A stretch of 64,000 nucleotides of DNA from Petrolisthes cinctipes (lineage: Eukaryota; Arthropoda; Malacostraca; Decapoda; Porcellanidae): assembly GCA_033782935.1 (NCBI GenBank), contig JAWQEG010001541.1, positions 124,001 through 188,000 of the forward strand, in the 5' to 3' direction. Of the stretch, positions 27,601-42,249 are shown piece after piece (position 1 is the stretch's first letter; each line of letters opens with the position of its first letter). Under the pieces are notes generated by a model. The model saw only the letters and a program-made list of their open reading frames with translations. It did not search any database and was not told the origin of the DNA. The position numbers and the translations under genes are program-made.

Positions 27601-30600
27601 TTTCTTTATGTTTTGGGCCTGTATTTTGAAAATACTCTAAAACGGAGTAGGTATGTACAGATCGCTTCTCTGACCCCAAAATTTCGAATTTTCGGGTGTT
27701 TTGGGCCTGAATTTGAGATATCTACTTTGGGCACCTAATATTTCGATTTTTAGCATGTTTTGGGCCTATATTTGAAAATACTCTAACACAGAGTAGGCAT
27801 GTACAGATCGCTTCTGGCACTCCAAAATATCGAATTTTCGGGTGTTTTGAGCCTGAATTTGAGATATAAACGGGTACTGAAGATGCATGAACATATCGAC
27901 TTTTCGGCCACTAAAATATCGGTTTTAAGCATGTTTTGGGTCTGTATCTAGAAAACATTCTAACTAGGAGTAGGCATGTACAGATCGCTTCTGGGAACCA
28001 AAAATCTCTAATTTTCGGGTGTTTTGAGGTTGAATTTGAGATATAAACGGGTACAGAAGATGCATGCACATATCGACTTTTGGGCACCTAAAAGATCGAT
28101 TTTCAGTATGTTATGGGCCTGTATTTTGAAAATACTCTAACACGGAGTAGGCATGTACAGTTCGCTTCTGGGACCCCAAAATATCGAATTTTCAGGTGTT
28201 TTGGGCCTGAATTTGAGATATCGACTTTGGGCACCTAAAATTTCGATTTTTAGCATGTTTTGGGCCTATATTTGAAAGTACTCTGACACAGAGTAGGCAT
28301 GTACAGATCGCTTCTGGCACTCCAAAATATCGAATTTTCGGGTGTTTTGAGCCTGAATTTGAGATATAAACGGGTACTGAAGATGCATGAACATATCGAC
28401 TTTTGGGCCACTAAAATATCGATTTTGAGCATGTTTTGGGTCTGTATCTTGAAAACATTCTAACTAGGAGTAGGCATGTACAGATCGCTTCTAGGACAAA
28501 AAAATACCGAATTTTCGGGTGTTTTGATCCTGAATTTGAGATATAAACGGTTACAAAAGATGCATGCACATATCGACTTAGGACACTTAAAATATTTATT
28601 TTTAGCATGTTTTGAGCCTATATTTTGAAAGCATTCTAGCACTGAGTAGGCATGTACAGATTGCTTCTGGGACCCCAAAATATCGAATTTTCGGGTGTTT
28701 TGAGGTTGAATTTGAGTTATAAACGAGTGCAGAAGATGCATACACATATTAACTTTGGGCTCCTAAAATATCGATTTTCAGCATGTTTTGGGCCTGTATC
28801 TGAGTAGGCATGTATAGATCACTTCTAGGACAAAAAAATATCGAATTTTCGGGTGTTTGGAGCCTGAATTTGAGGTATAAACAGGTACAGAAGATGCATG
28901 CACATATCGACTTTTGGGCACCTAAATTATCGATTTTTTGTATGTTTTGGGCCTGTATTTTGAAAATACTCTAAAACGGAGTAGGTATGTACAGATCGAT
29001 TCTCTGACCCCAAAATATCGAATTTTCGGGTGTTTTGGGCCTGAATTTGAGATATCTACTTTGGGCACCTAATATTTCGATTTTTAGCATGTTTTGGGCC
29101 TATATTTGAAAATACTCTAACACAGAGTAGGCATGTACAGATCGCTTCTGGCACTCCAAAATATCGAATTTTCGGGTGTTTTGAGCCTGAATTTGAGATA
29201 TAAACGGGTACTGAAGATGCATGAACATATCGACTTTTCGGCCACTAAAATATCGATTTTAAGCATGTTTTGGGTCTATATCTTGAAAACATTCTAACTA
29301 GGAGTAGGCATGTACAGATCGCTTCTAGGACAAAAAAATACCGAATTTTCGGGAGTTTTGAGCTTGAATTTGAGATATAAACGGGTACAGAAGATGCATG
29401 CACATATCGACTTTGGACACTTAAAATATCTATTTTTAGCATGTTTTGAGCCTATATTTTGAAAACATTCTAGCACTGAGTAGGCATTCACAGATCGCTT
29501 CTGTGATCCAAAAATATCGAATTTTCGGGTGTTTTGAGGTTGAATTTGAGATATAAACGAGTGCAGACGATGCATACACATATTAACTTTGGGCACCTAA
29601 AATATCGATTTTCAGCATGTTTTGGGCCTGTATCTGAGTAGGCATGTACAGATCGCTTCTAGGACCCCAAAATATCGAATTTTCGGGTGTTTTGAGGTTG
29701 AATTTGAGATATAAACGAGTGCAGAAGATGCATACACATATTAACTTTGGGCACCTAAAATATCGATTTTCAGCATGTTTTGGGCCTGTATCTGAGTAGG
29801 CATGTACAGATCGCTTCTGGGACCCCCAAATATCGAATTTTAGGGTGTTTGGAGCCTGAATTTGAGGTATAAACGGGTACAGAAGATGCATGCACATATA
29901 GACATTTGGGCACCTAAAATATCGATTTTCTGTATGTTTTGGGCCTGTATTTTGAAAATACTCTAACACGGAGTAGGTATGTACATATCGATTCTCTGAC
30001 CATAAAATATCGAATTTTCGGGTGTTTTGGGCCTAAATTTGAGATATCGACTTTGGGCACCTAAAATTTCGATTTTTACCATGTTTTGGGCCTATATTTG
30101 AAAATACTCTAACACAGTGTAGGCATGTACAGATCGCTTCTGGCACTCCAAAATATCGAATTTTCGGGTGTTTTGAGCCTGAATTTGAGATATAAACGGG
30201 TATTGAAGATGCATGAACATATCGACTTTTCGGCCACTAAAATATCGATTTTGAGCATGTTTTGGGTCTGTATCTTGAAAACATTCTAACTAGGAGTAGG
30301 CATGTACAGATCGCTTCTAGGACAAAAAAATACCGAATTTTCGGGTGTTTTGATCCTGAATTTGAGATATAAACGGTTACAAAAGATGCATGCACATATC
30401 GACTTAGGACACTTAAAATATTTATTTTTAGCATGTTTTGAGCCTATATTTTGAAAGCATTCTAGCACTGAGTAGGCATGTACAGATTGCTTCTGGGACC
30501 CCAAAATATCGAATTTTCGGGTGTTTTGAGGTTGAATTTGAGTTATAAACGAGTGCAGAAGATGCATACACATATTAACTTTGGGCTCCTAAAATATCGA

Positions 30601-32060
30601 TTTTCAGCATGTTTTGGGCCTGTATCTGAGTAGGCATGTATAGATCACTTCTAGGACAAAAAAATATCGAATTTTCGGGTGTTTGGAGCCTGAATTTGAG
30701 GTATAAACAGGTACAGAAGATGCATGCACATATCGACTTTTGGGCACCTAAATTATCGATTTTCTGTATGTTTTGGGCCTGTATTTTGAAAATACTCTAA
30801 AACGGAGTAGGTATGTACAGATCGATTCTCTGACCCCAAAATATCGAATTTTCGGGTGTTTTGGGCCTGAATTTGAGATATCTACTTTGGGCACCTAATA
30901 TTTCGATTTTTAGCATGTTTTGGGCCTATATTTGAAAATACTCTAACACAGAGTAGGCATGTACAGATCGCTTCTGGCACTCCAAAATATCGAATTTTCG
31001 GGTGTTTTGAGCCTGAATTTGAGATATAAACGGGTACTGAAGATGCATGAACATATCGACTTTTCGGCCACTAAAATATCGATTTTAAGCATGTTTTGGG
31101 TCTATATCTTGAAAACATTCTAACTAGGAGTAGGCATGTACAGATCGCTTCTAGGACAAAAAAATACCGAATTTTCGGGAGTTTTGAGCTTGAATTTGAG
31201 ATATAAACGGGTACAGAAGATGCATGCACATATCGACTTTGGACACTTAAAATATCTATTTTTAGCATGTTTTGAGCCTATATTTTGAAAACATTCTAGC
31301 ACTGAGTAGGCATTCACAGATCGCTTCTGTGATCCAAAAATATCGAATTTTCGGGTGTTTTGAGGTTGAATTTGAGATATAAACGAGTGCAGACGATGCA
31401 TACACATATTAACTTTGGGCACCTAAAATATCGATTTTCAGCATGTTTTGGGCCTGTATCTGAGTAGGCATGTACAGATCGCTTCTAGGACCCCAAAATA
31501 TCGAATTTTCGGGTGTTTTGAGGTTGAATTTGAGATATAAACGAGTGCAGAAGATGCATACACATATTAACTTTGGGCACCTAAAATATCGATTTTCAGC
31601 ATGTTTTGGGCCTGTATCTGAGTAGGCATGTACAGATCGCTTCTGGGACCCCCAAATATCGAATTTTAGGGTGTTTGGAGCCTGAATTTGAGGTATAAAC
31701 GGGTACAGAAGATGCATGCACATATAGACTTTTGGGCACCAAAAATATCGATTTTCTGTATGTCTTGGGCCTGTATTTTGAAAATACTCTAACACAGAGT
31801 AGGTATGTACATATCGCTTCTCTGACCATAAAATATCGAATTTTCGGGTGTTTTGGGCCTAAATTTGAGATATCGACTTTGGGCACCTAAAATTTCGATT
31901 TTTACCATGTTTTGGGCCTATATTTGAAAATACTCTAACACAGTGTAGGCATGTACAGATCGCTTCTGGCACTCCAAATTATCGAATTTTCGGGTGTTTT
32001 GAGCCTGAATTTGAGATATAAACGGGTACTGAAGATGCATGAACATATCGACTTTTATGC
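21678..32060 (+). repeat. Higher-order repeat of about 2 kb, five copies
   Basis: The same run of unit variants recurs with anchors at 22239, 24231, 26400, 28411 and 30237, giving spacings of 1992, 2169, 2011 and 1826 bp. The diagnostic variants include CTTCTGGCACTCCAAAAT, GGGCCACTAAAATATCG and CTTCTAGGACAAAAAAATACC. Spacing differences are whole units (2169-1992 = 177, and 2169-2011 = 158, the length of a short unit). Copies are very similar, so this block looks recently expanded. Confidence 0.85.
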
Positions 32061-34419
32061 CACTAAAATATCGATTTTGAGCATGTTTTTGGTATGTATC
32101 TTGAAAACATTCTAACTAGGAGTAGGCATGTACAGATCGCTTCTAGGACAAAAAAATACCGAATTTTCGGGTGTTTTGAGCTTGAATTTGAGATATAAAC
32201 GGGTACAGAAGATGCATGCACATATAGACTTTTGGGCACCTAAAAGATCGATTTTCAGTATGTTTTAGGTCTGTATCTTGAAAACATTCTCACTAGGTGT
32301 AGGCATGTACAGTTCGCTTCTAGGACCCAAAAATACCGAATTTTCGGGTGTTTTGAGCCTGAATTTGAGATATAAACGGGTACAGAAGATGCATGCACAT
32401 ATTGACTTTGGGCACCTAAAATATCGATAATTAGTATGTTTTGGGCCTATATTTTAAAAATATTCAAGCGCTGAGTAGGCATGTACATATCGCTTCTATG
32501 ACTCCATAATATCGAATTGTCGGGTGTTTTGAGCCTGAATTTGAGATATAAACGGGTACAGAAGATGCATGCACATATCGACTTTAGACACTTAAAATAT
32601 CCATTTTCAGCATGTTTTGAGCCTTTACTTTGAAAACATTCTAGCACTGAGTAGGCATGTACAGATCGCTTCTGGGACCAAAAAATATCGAATTTTCGGG
32701 TGTTTTGGGGTTGAATTTGGGATATAAACGGTTGCAGAAGATGCATACACATATTGACTTTGGGCACCTTAAATATCGATTGTCAGCATGTTTTGGGCCT
32801 GTGTTTTGAAAATATTCTAACACGGAGTAGGAATGTACAGATCGCTTCTGGGACCCCAAAATATCGAATTTTTGGGTGTTTTGAGCCTGAATTTGAGATA
32901 TAAACGGGTACAGAAGATGCATGCACATATCGACTTTTCGGCACCTAAAATATCGATTTTGAGCATGTTTTGGGTCTGTATCTTGAAAACATTCTCACTA
33001 GGTGTAGGCATCTACAGTTCGCTACAAGGACCTAAAAATACTGAATTTTCTGGTGTTTTGAGCCTGAATTTGAGATATAAACGGGTACAGAAGATGCATG
33101 TACATATCGACTTTAGACACTTAAAATATCGATTTTTAGCATGTTTTCAGCCTTTACTTTGAAAACATTCTAGCACTGAGTAGGCATACACAGATCGCTT
33201 CTACGACTCAAAAATATCGAATTTTCGGGTATTTTGAGGTTGAATTTGGGATATAAACGGGTGCAGAAGATGCATACACATATTGACTTTGGGCACCTAA
33301 ACTAGCGATTTTCAGCATGTTTTGGGCCTGTATCTGAATAGGCATTTGCGGGTGTTTTGAGCCTTAATTTGAGATATAAACGGGTTCTGAAGATGCATGC
33401 ACATATCGACTTGTGGGCACCTAAAATATCGATTTTGAGCATATTTTGGGTCTGTATCTTGAAAACATTCTAACTAGGAGTAGGCATGTACATATCGCTT
33501 CTAGGACCCAAAAATACCGAATTTTCGGGTGTTTTGAGCCTGAATTTAAGATATAAACGGGTACAGAAGATCGACTTTGGACACTAAAAATATCGATTTT
33601 TAGCTTGTTTTGAGCCTATATTTTGAAAACATTCTAGCACTGACTAGGCATGTACAGATCGCTTCTGGGACCGAAAAATATCGAATTTTCGGGTGTTTTG
33701 GGGTTGAATTTGGGATATAAACGGTTGCAGAAGATACATACACATATTGACTTTGGGCACCTAAAATATCGATTTTCAGCATGTTTTGGGCCTGTATCTG
33801 AATAGGCATGTACAGATCGCTTCTGGGACCGAAAAATATCGAATTTTCGGGTGTTTTGGGCTTGAATTTGATATATCGACTCTAGGCACTTAAAATATCG
33901 ATTTTAGCATGTTTTGGGTCTATATTTTGAAAATGTTCTAGCACTGAGTAGGCATGTACAGATCGCTTCTGGGAACCCAAAATATCATATTTTCAGGTGT
34001 TTTGAGGATGAATTTGGAATATAATCTGGTGCCGAAGATGCATGCACGTATTGACTTTGGGCACCTAAAATATCGATTTTCAGCATGTTTTGGGCCTGTA
34101 TCTGAATAGGCATGTACAGATCGCTTCTGGGAACCTAAAATATCGAATTTTCGGGTGTTTTGAGGTTGAATTTGGGATATAAACGAGTGCAGAAGATGCA
34201 TACACATATCGACTTTTGGGCACCTAAAAGATCGATTTTCAGTATGTTTTGAGCCTGTATATTAAAAATACTCTAACACGGAGTAGGCATGTACAGATCG
34301 CTTCTGGGACCCCAAAATATCGAATTTTCGGGTGTTTTGGACATGAATTTGAGATATCGACTTTGGGCACCTAAAATATCGATTTTTAACATGTTTTGGG
34401 CCTGTATTTTGAAAATATT

Positions 34420-36511
34420 CTAGCACTGCGTAGGCATGTACAGATCGCTTCTGGTACCCAAAAATATCGAATTTTCGGGTGTTTTGAGCCTGAATTTGAG
34501 ATATAAACGGGTACAGAAGATGCATGCACATATTGACTTTGGGCACCTAAAATATCGATTTTCAGCATGTTTTGGGCCTGTATTTTGAAAATACTCTAAC
34601 ACGGAGTAGGCATGTCCAGATCGCTTCAGGGAACCCAAAATATCGAATTTTCGGGTGTTTTGAGCCTGAATTTGAGATATAAACGGGTACTGAAGATGCA
34701 TGGACATATCGACTTTTGGGCACCGAAAATATCGATTTTGAGCATGTTTTGGGTCTGTATCTAGAAAACATTCTAACTAGGAGTAGGCATGTACAGATCG
34801 CTTCCAGGACCCAAAATTACCGAGTTTTCGGGTGTTTTGAGCCTGAATTTGAGATATAAACAGGTACAGAAGATGCATGCACATATCGACTTTGGACACT
34901 TAAAATATCGATTTTTAGCATGTTTTGAGCCCATATTTTGAAAACATTCTAGCACTGAGTAGGCTCGTACAGATCGCTTCTAGAACCAAAAATATCGAAT
35001 TTTCGGGTGTTTTGGGCCTGAATTTGAGATATCGACTTTGGGCACCTAAAATATCGCTTTTTAGCATGTTTTGGACCTATATTTTGAAAATATTCTAGCA
35101 CTGAGTAGGCATGTACAGATCGCTTCTGGGACCTAAAAATATCAAATTTTCGGGTGTTTTGAGCCTGAATTTGAGATATCAACTTTGGGCACCTGAAATA
35201 TCGATTTTTAACATGTTTTGGACCTATGTTTTGAAAATATTTTAGCAATGAGTAGGTATGTACAGATCGCATCTGGGACCCCAAAATATCGAATTTTCGG
35301 GTGTTTTGGCCCTTAATTTGAGATATCGACTTCGGGCACCTAAAATATCGATTTTTAGCACGTTTTGGGCCTGTATTTTGAAAATACTCTAACACGAAGT
35401 AGGCATGTACAGATCACTTCTGGGACCACAAAATATCGAATTTTCGGGTGTTTTGAGCCTGAATTTGAGATATCGACTTAGGGCACGTAAAATATCAATT
35501 TTTAGCACGTTTTGGGCCTATATTTTGAAAATATTCTAGCACTGAGTAGGCATGTACAGATCGCTTCTGGGACCCCAAAATATCGAATTTTCGGGTGTTT
35601 TGAGCCTAAATTTTAAATAAAAACGGGTACAGAAGATGCATGCACATATTGACTTTGGGCACCTAAAATATCGATTTTCAGCATGTTTTGGGCCTGTATT
35701 TTGAAAATACTCTAACACGGAGTAGGCATGTCCAGATCGCTTCAGGGACCCCAAAATATCGAATTTTCGGGTGTTTTGAGCCTGAATTTGAGATATAAAC
35801 GGGTACTGAAGATGCATGGACATATCGACTTTTGGTCACCAAAAATATCGATTTTGAGCATGTTTTGGGTCTGTATCTAGAAAACATTCTAACTAGGAGT
35901 AGGCATGTACAGATCGCTTCCAGGACCCAAAAATACCGATTTTTCGGGTGTTTTGAGCCTGAATTTGAGATATAAACAGGTACAGAAGATGCATGCACAT
36001 ATCGACTTTGGACACTTAAAATATCGATTTTTAGCATGTTTTGAGCCCATATTTTGAAAACATTCTAGCACTGAGTAGGCTCGTACAGATCGCTTCTAGA
36101 ACCAAAAATATCGAATTTTCGGGTGTTTTGGGCCTGAATTTGAGATATCGACTTTGGGCACCTAAAATATCGATTTTTAGCATGTTTTAGACCTATATTT
36201 TGAAAATATTCTAGCACTGAGTAGGCATGTACAGATTGCTTCTGGGACCTAAAAATATCAAATTTTCGGGTGTTTTGAGCCTGAATTTGAGATATCAACT
36301 TTGGGCACCTGAAATATCGATTTTTAACATGTTTTGGACCTATGTTTTGAAAATATTTTAGCAATGAGTAGGTATGTACAGATCGCTTCTGGGACCCCAA
36401 AATATCGAATTTTCGGGTGTTTTGGCCCTTAATTTGAGATATCGACTTCGGGCACCTAAAATATGGATTTTTAGCACGTTTTGGGCCTGTATTTAGAAAA
36501 TACTCTAACAC
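34420..36511 (+). repeat. Higher-order repeat, 1116-bp offset
   Basis: Bases from about 34420 to 35395 recur at 35536 to 36511 with an offset of 1116 bp, including rare changes such as CATGTCCAGATCGCTTCAGG and GTAGGCTCGTACAGATCG. The block contains about seven units of mixed length. Confidence 0.85.
34611..34787 (+). repeat. Representative full 177-bp unit (two half-monomers)
   Basis: Half A spans 34611-34698 (88 bp) and half B spans 34699-34787 (89 bp). Both halves show the same ordered blocks: CATG at the start, ATCG plus CTTC or CTTT, GGGAACCC or GGGCACC, AAAATATCGA, TTTTC or TTTTG, GTTTTGGG or GTTTTGAG, CTGAATTTGAG or CTGTATCTAGA, and a final AAC..GG..GTA or ..GAAGAT stretch. The unit is therefore a dimer of two diverged copies of an ancestral monomer of about 88 bp. 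Confidence 0.8.
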
Positions 36512-39500
36512 GAAGTAGGCATGTACAGATCGCTTCTAGAACCAAAAATATCGAATTTTCGGGTGTTTTGGGCCTGAATTTGAGATATCGACTTAGGGCA
36601 CCTAAAATATCAATTTTTAGCACGTTTTGGGCCTATATTTTGAAAATATTCTAGCACTGAGTAGGCATGTACAGATCGCTTCTGGGAACCCAAAATATTG
36701 AATTTTCGAGTGTTTTGAGCCTAAATTTTAAATAAAAACGGGTACAGAAGATGCATGCACATATTGACTTTGGGCACCTAAAAGATCGATTTTCAGCATG
36801 TTTTGGGCCTATATTTTGAAAAAACTCTAACACGGAGTAGGCATGTACAAATCGCTTCTGGGACCCCAAAATATCGAATTTTCGGGTGTTTTGAGGTTAA
36901 ATTTGGGATATAAACGGGTGCAAAAGAAGAATACACATATTGAGCTTGGGCACCTAAAATATCTATTTTCAGCATGTTTTCGGCCTGTATATGAGTAGGC
37001 ATGTACAGATCCCTTCTGGGACCCCAAAATATCGATTTTTCGGGTGTTTGGAGCCTTAATTTGAGATATAAACGGGTACACAAGATGCATGTACATATTG
37101 ACTTTGGGCACCTAAAATATCGATTTTCAGCATGTTTAGGCCTGTATTTTGAAAATCCTCTAACACGAAGTAGGCATGTACAGATCGCTTCTGGGACCTC
37201 AAAATATCGAATTTTCGGGTGTTTTGAGCCTAAATTTGAGATATAAACGGGTACAGAAGATGCATGCACTTATCGACTTTTGGGCACCTAAAAGATCGAT
37301 TTTCAATATATTTGGGCCTGTATTTTGAAAATACTCTAACAGGGAGTGGGCATGTACAGATCGCTTCTGGGACCCCAAAATATCGAATTTTCGGGTGTTT
37401 TGGGCCTGAATTTGAGATATCGACTTTAGGCACCTAAAATATCGATATTTAGCATGTTTTGGAACTATATTTTGAAAATATTCTAGCACTGAGTAGGCAT
37501 GTACAGATCGCTTCTGGGACCCAAAAATATCAAATTTTCGGGTGTTTTGAGACTGAATTTGAGATATAAACGGGTACAGAAGATGCATGCACATATTGAC
37601 TTTGGGCACCTAAGATATCGATTTTCAGCATGTTTTGGGCCTGTATTATGAAAATACTCTAACACGGAGTAGGCATGTACAGATCGCTTCTAGGACCCCA
37701 AAATATCGAATTTTCGGGTGTTTTGGGTCTTAATTTGAGATATCGACTTTGGGCACCTAAAATATTTTTTTGTAGCATGTTTTGGGCTGGTATTTTGAAA
37801 ATACTCTAACACGGAGTAGGCATGTACAAATCGCTTCTGGGACCCCAAAATATCGAATTTTCGGGTGTTTTGAGGTTAAATTTGGGATATAAACGGGTGC
37901 AAAAGAAGAATACACATATTGAGCTTGGGCACCTAAAATATCTATTTTCAGCATGTTTTCGGCCTGTATATGAGTAGGCATGTACAGATCCCTTCTGGGA
38001 CCCCAAAATATCGAATTTTCGGGTGTTTTGAGCCTAAATTTGAGATATAAACGGGTATAGAAGATGCATACACATATCGACTTTTGGGCACTTAAAAGAT
38101 CGATTTTCAGTATGTTTTCGGCCTGTATTTTGAAAATACTCTAACACGGAGTAGGCATGTACAGATCGCTTCTGGGACACCAAAATATCGAATTTTCGGG
38201 TGTTTTGGGCCTGAATTTGAGATATCGATTTTAGGCACTTAAAATATCGATATTTAGCATGTTTTGGACCTATATTTTAAAAATATTCTAGCACTGAGTA
38301 GGCATGTACAGATCGCTTCTGGTACCCAAAAATATCGAATTTTCGGGTGTTTTGAGCCTGAATTTGAGATATAAACGGGTACAGAAGATGCATGCACATA
38401 TTGACTTTAGGCACCTAAAATATCGATTTTCAGCATGTTTTGGGCCTGTATTATGAAAATACTCTAACACGGAGTAGGCATGTCCAGATCGCTTCAGGGA
38501 CCCCAAAATATCGAATTTTCGTGTGTTTTGAGCCTGAATTTGAGAAATAAACGGGTACTGAAGATGCATGCACATATCGACTTTTGGGCACCGAAAATAT
38601 CGATTTTGAGCATGTTTTGAGTCTGTATCTACAAAACATTCTAACTAGGAGTAGGCATGTACAGATCGCTTCTAGGACCCAAAAATACCGAATTTTCTGG
38701 TGTTTTGAGCCTGAATTTGAGATATAAACAGGTACAGAAGATGCATGCACATATCGAATTTGGACACTTAAAATATCGATTTTGAGCATGTTTTGAGCCC
38801 ATATTTTGAAAACATTCTAGCACTGAGTAGGCACGTACAGATCGCTTCTAGAACCAAAAATATCGAATTTTCGGGTGTTTTGGGCCTGAATTTGAGATAT
38901 CGACTTTGGACACTTAAAATATCGATTTTTAGTATGTTTTGAGCCCATATTTTGAAAACATTGTAGCACTGAGTAGGCACGTACAGATCGCTTCTTGAAC
39001 CAAAAATATCGAATTTTCGGGTTTTTTGTTCCTGAATTTGAGATATCGACTTTGGGCACCTAAAATATCGATTTTTAGCATGTTTTGGACCTATATTTTG
39101 AAAATATTCTAGCACTGAGTAGGCATGTACAGATCGCTTCTGGGACACAAAAATATCAAATTTTCGGGTGTTTTGAGCCTGAATTTGAGATATCAACTTT
39201 GGGCACCTGAAATATCGATTTTTAACATGTTTTGGACCTATGTTTTGAAAATATTTTAGCAATGAGTAGGTATGTACAGATCGCTTCTGGGACCCAAAAT
39301 ATCGAATTTTCGGGTGTTTTGGCCCTTAATTTGAGATATCGACTTTGGGCACCTAAAATATCGATTTTTAGCACGTTTTGGGCCTGTATTTTGAAAATAC
39401 TCTAACACGAAGTAGGCATGTACAGATCGCTTCTGGGACCCCAAAATATCGAATTTCCGGGTGTTTTGAGCCTGAATTTGAGATATCGACTTAGGGCACC

Positions 39501-42249
39501 TAAAATATCTTTTTTTAGCACGTTTTGGGCCTATATTTTGAAAATATTCTAGCACTGAGTAGGCATGTACAGATCGCTTCTGGGACCCCAAAATATCGAA
39601 TTTTCGGGTGTTTTGAGCCTAAATTTTAAATAAAAACGGGTACAGGAGATGCATGCACATATTGACTTTGGGCACCTAAAAGATCGATTTTCAGCATGTT
39701 TTGGGCCTATAATTTGAAAATACTCTAACACGGAGTAGGCATGTACAAATCGCTTCTGGGACATCAAAATATCGAATTTTCGGGTGTTTTGAGGTTAAAT
39801 TTGGGATATAAACGGGTGCAAAAGGTGCAAACACATATTGAGTTTGGGCACCTAAAATATCTATTTTCAGCATGTTTTGGGCCTGTATCTGAGTAGGCAG
39901 ATACAGATCCCTTCTGGGACCCCAAAATATCGAATTTTCGGGTGTTTTGAGCCTGAATTTGAGATAAAAACGGGTACAGAAGATGCATGCACGTATTGAC
40001 TTTGGGCACCTAAAATATCGATTTTCAGCATGTTTTGGGCCTTTATTTTGAAAATACTCTAACACGGAGTAGGCATGTACAGATCGCTTCTGGGACCCCA
40101 AAATATCGAATTTTCGGGTGTTTAGAGCCTTAATTTGAGATATAAACGGGTACACAAGATGCATGTACATATTGACTTTGGGCACCTAAAATATCGATTT
40201 TCAGCATGTTATGGGCCTGTATTTTGAAAATACTCTAACACGAAGTAGGCATGTACAAATCGCTTCTGGGACCCCAAAATATCGAATTTTCGGGTGTTTT
40301 GAGCCTAAATTTGAGATATAAACGGGTACAGAAGATGCATGCACATATCGACTTTTGGGCACCTAAAAGATCGATTTTCAGTATGTTTTGGGCCTGTATT
40401 TTGAAAATACTTTAACACGTAGTGGGCATGTACAGATCGCTTCTGGGACCCCAAAATATCGAATTTTCGGGTGTTTTGGGTCTGAATTTGAGATATCGAC
40501 TTTAGGCACCTAAAATATCGATATTTAGCATGTTTTGGACCTATATTTTGAAAATATTCTAGCACTGAGTAGGCATGTACAGATCGCTTCTGGGACCCAA
40601 AAATATCAAATTTTCGTGTGTTTTGAGACTAAATTTGAGATATAAACGGGTACAGAAGATGCATGCACATATTGACTTTGGGCACCTAAAATATCGATTT
40701 TCAGCATGTTTTGGGCCTGTATTTTGAAAATACTCTAACACGGAGTAGGCATGTAGAGATCGCTTCTAGGACCCCAAAATATCGAATTTTCGGGTGTTTT
40801 GGGCCTTAATTTGAGATATCGACTTTGGACACCTAAAATATTTTTTTGTAGCATGTTTTGGGCTTGTATTTTGAAAATACTCTAACACGAAGTAGGCATG
40901 TACAGATCGCTTCTGGGACCCCAAAATATCGAAGTTTCGGGTGTTTTGAGCCTAAATTTGAGATATAAACGGGTATAGAAGATGCATACACATATCGACT
41001 TTTGGGCACTTAAAAGATCGATTTTCAGTATGTTTTCGGCCTGTATTTTGAAAATACTCTAACACGGAGTAGGCATGTACAGATCGCTTCTGGGACACTA
41101 AAATATCGAATTTTCGGGGGTTTTGGGCCTGAATTTGAGATATCGATTTTAGGCACTTAAAATATCGATATTTAGCATGTTTTGGACCTATATTTTGAAA
41201 ATATTCTAGCACTGAGTAGGCATGTACAGATCGCTTCTGGTACCCTAAAATATCGAATTTTCGGGTGTTTTCAGCCTGAATTTGAGATATAAACGGGTAC
41301 AGAAGATGCATGCACATATTGACTTTGGGCACCTAAAAGATCGATTTTCAGCATGTTTTGGGCCAATATTTTGAAAATACTATAACACGGAGTAGGCATG
41401 TACAAATCGCTTCTGGGACAACAAAATATCGAATTTTCGGGTGTTTTGAGGTTAAATTTGGGATATAAACGGGTGCAAAAGATGCATACACATATTGAGT
41501 TTGGGCACCTAAAATATGTATTTTCAGCATGTTTTGGGCCTGTATCTGAGTAGGCATGTACAGATCCCTTCTGGGACCCCAAAATATCTTATTTTCGGGT
41601 GTTTTGAGCCTAAATTTGAGATATAAACGGGTACAGAAGGTGCATGCACGTATCGACTTTTGGGCACCGAAAATATCGATTTTGAGCATGTTTTGGGTCT
41701 GTATCTAGAAAACATTATAACTAGGAGTAGGCATGTACAGATCGCTTCCAGGACCCAAAAATACCGAATTTTCGGGTGTTTTGAGCCTGAATTTGAGATA
41801 TAAACAGGTACAGAAGATGCATGCACATATCGAATTTGGACACTTAAAATATCGATTTTGAGCATGTTTTGGACCTATATTTTGAAAATATTCTAGCACT
41901 GAGTAGGCATGTACAGATCGCTTCTGGGACCCAAAAATATCAAATTTTCGGGTGTTTTGAGCCTGAATTTGAGATATCAACTTTGGGCATCTGATATATC
42001 GATTTTTAACATGTTTTGGACCTATGTTTTGAAAATATTTTAGCAATGAGTAGGTATGTACAGATCGCTTCTGGGACCCCAAAATATCGAATTTTCGGGT
42101 GTTTTGGGCCTTAATTTGAGATATCGACTTTGGGCACCTAAAATATTTTTTTTTAGCATGTTTTGGGCCTGTATTTTGAAAATACTCTAACACGAAGTAG
42201 GCATGTACAGATAGCTTCTGGGACCCCAAAATATAGAATTTTCGGGTGT

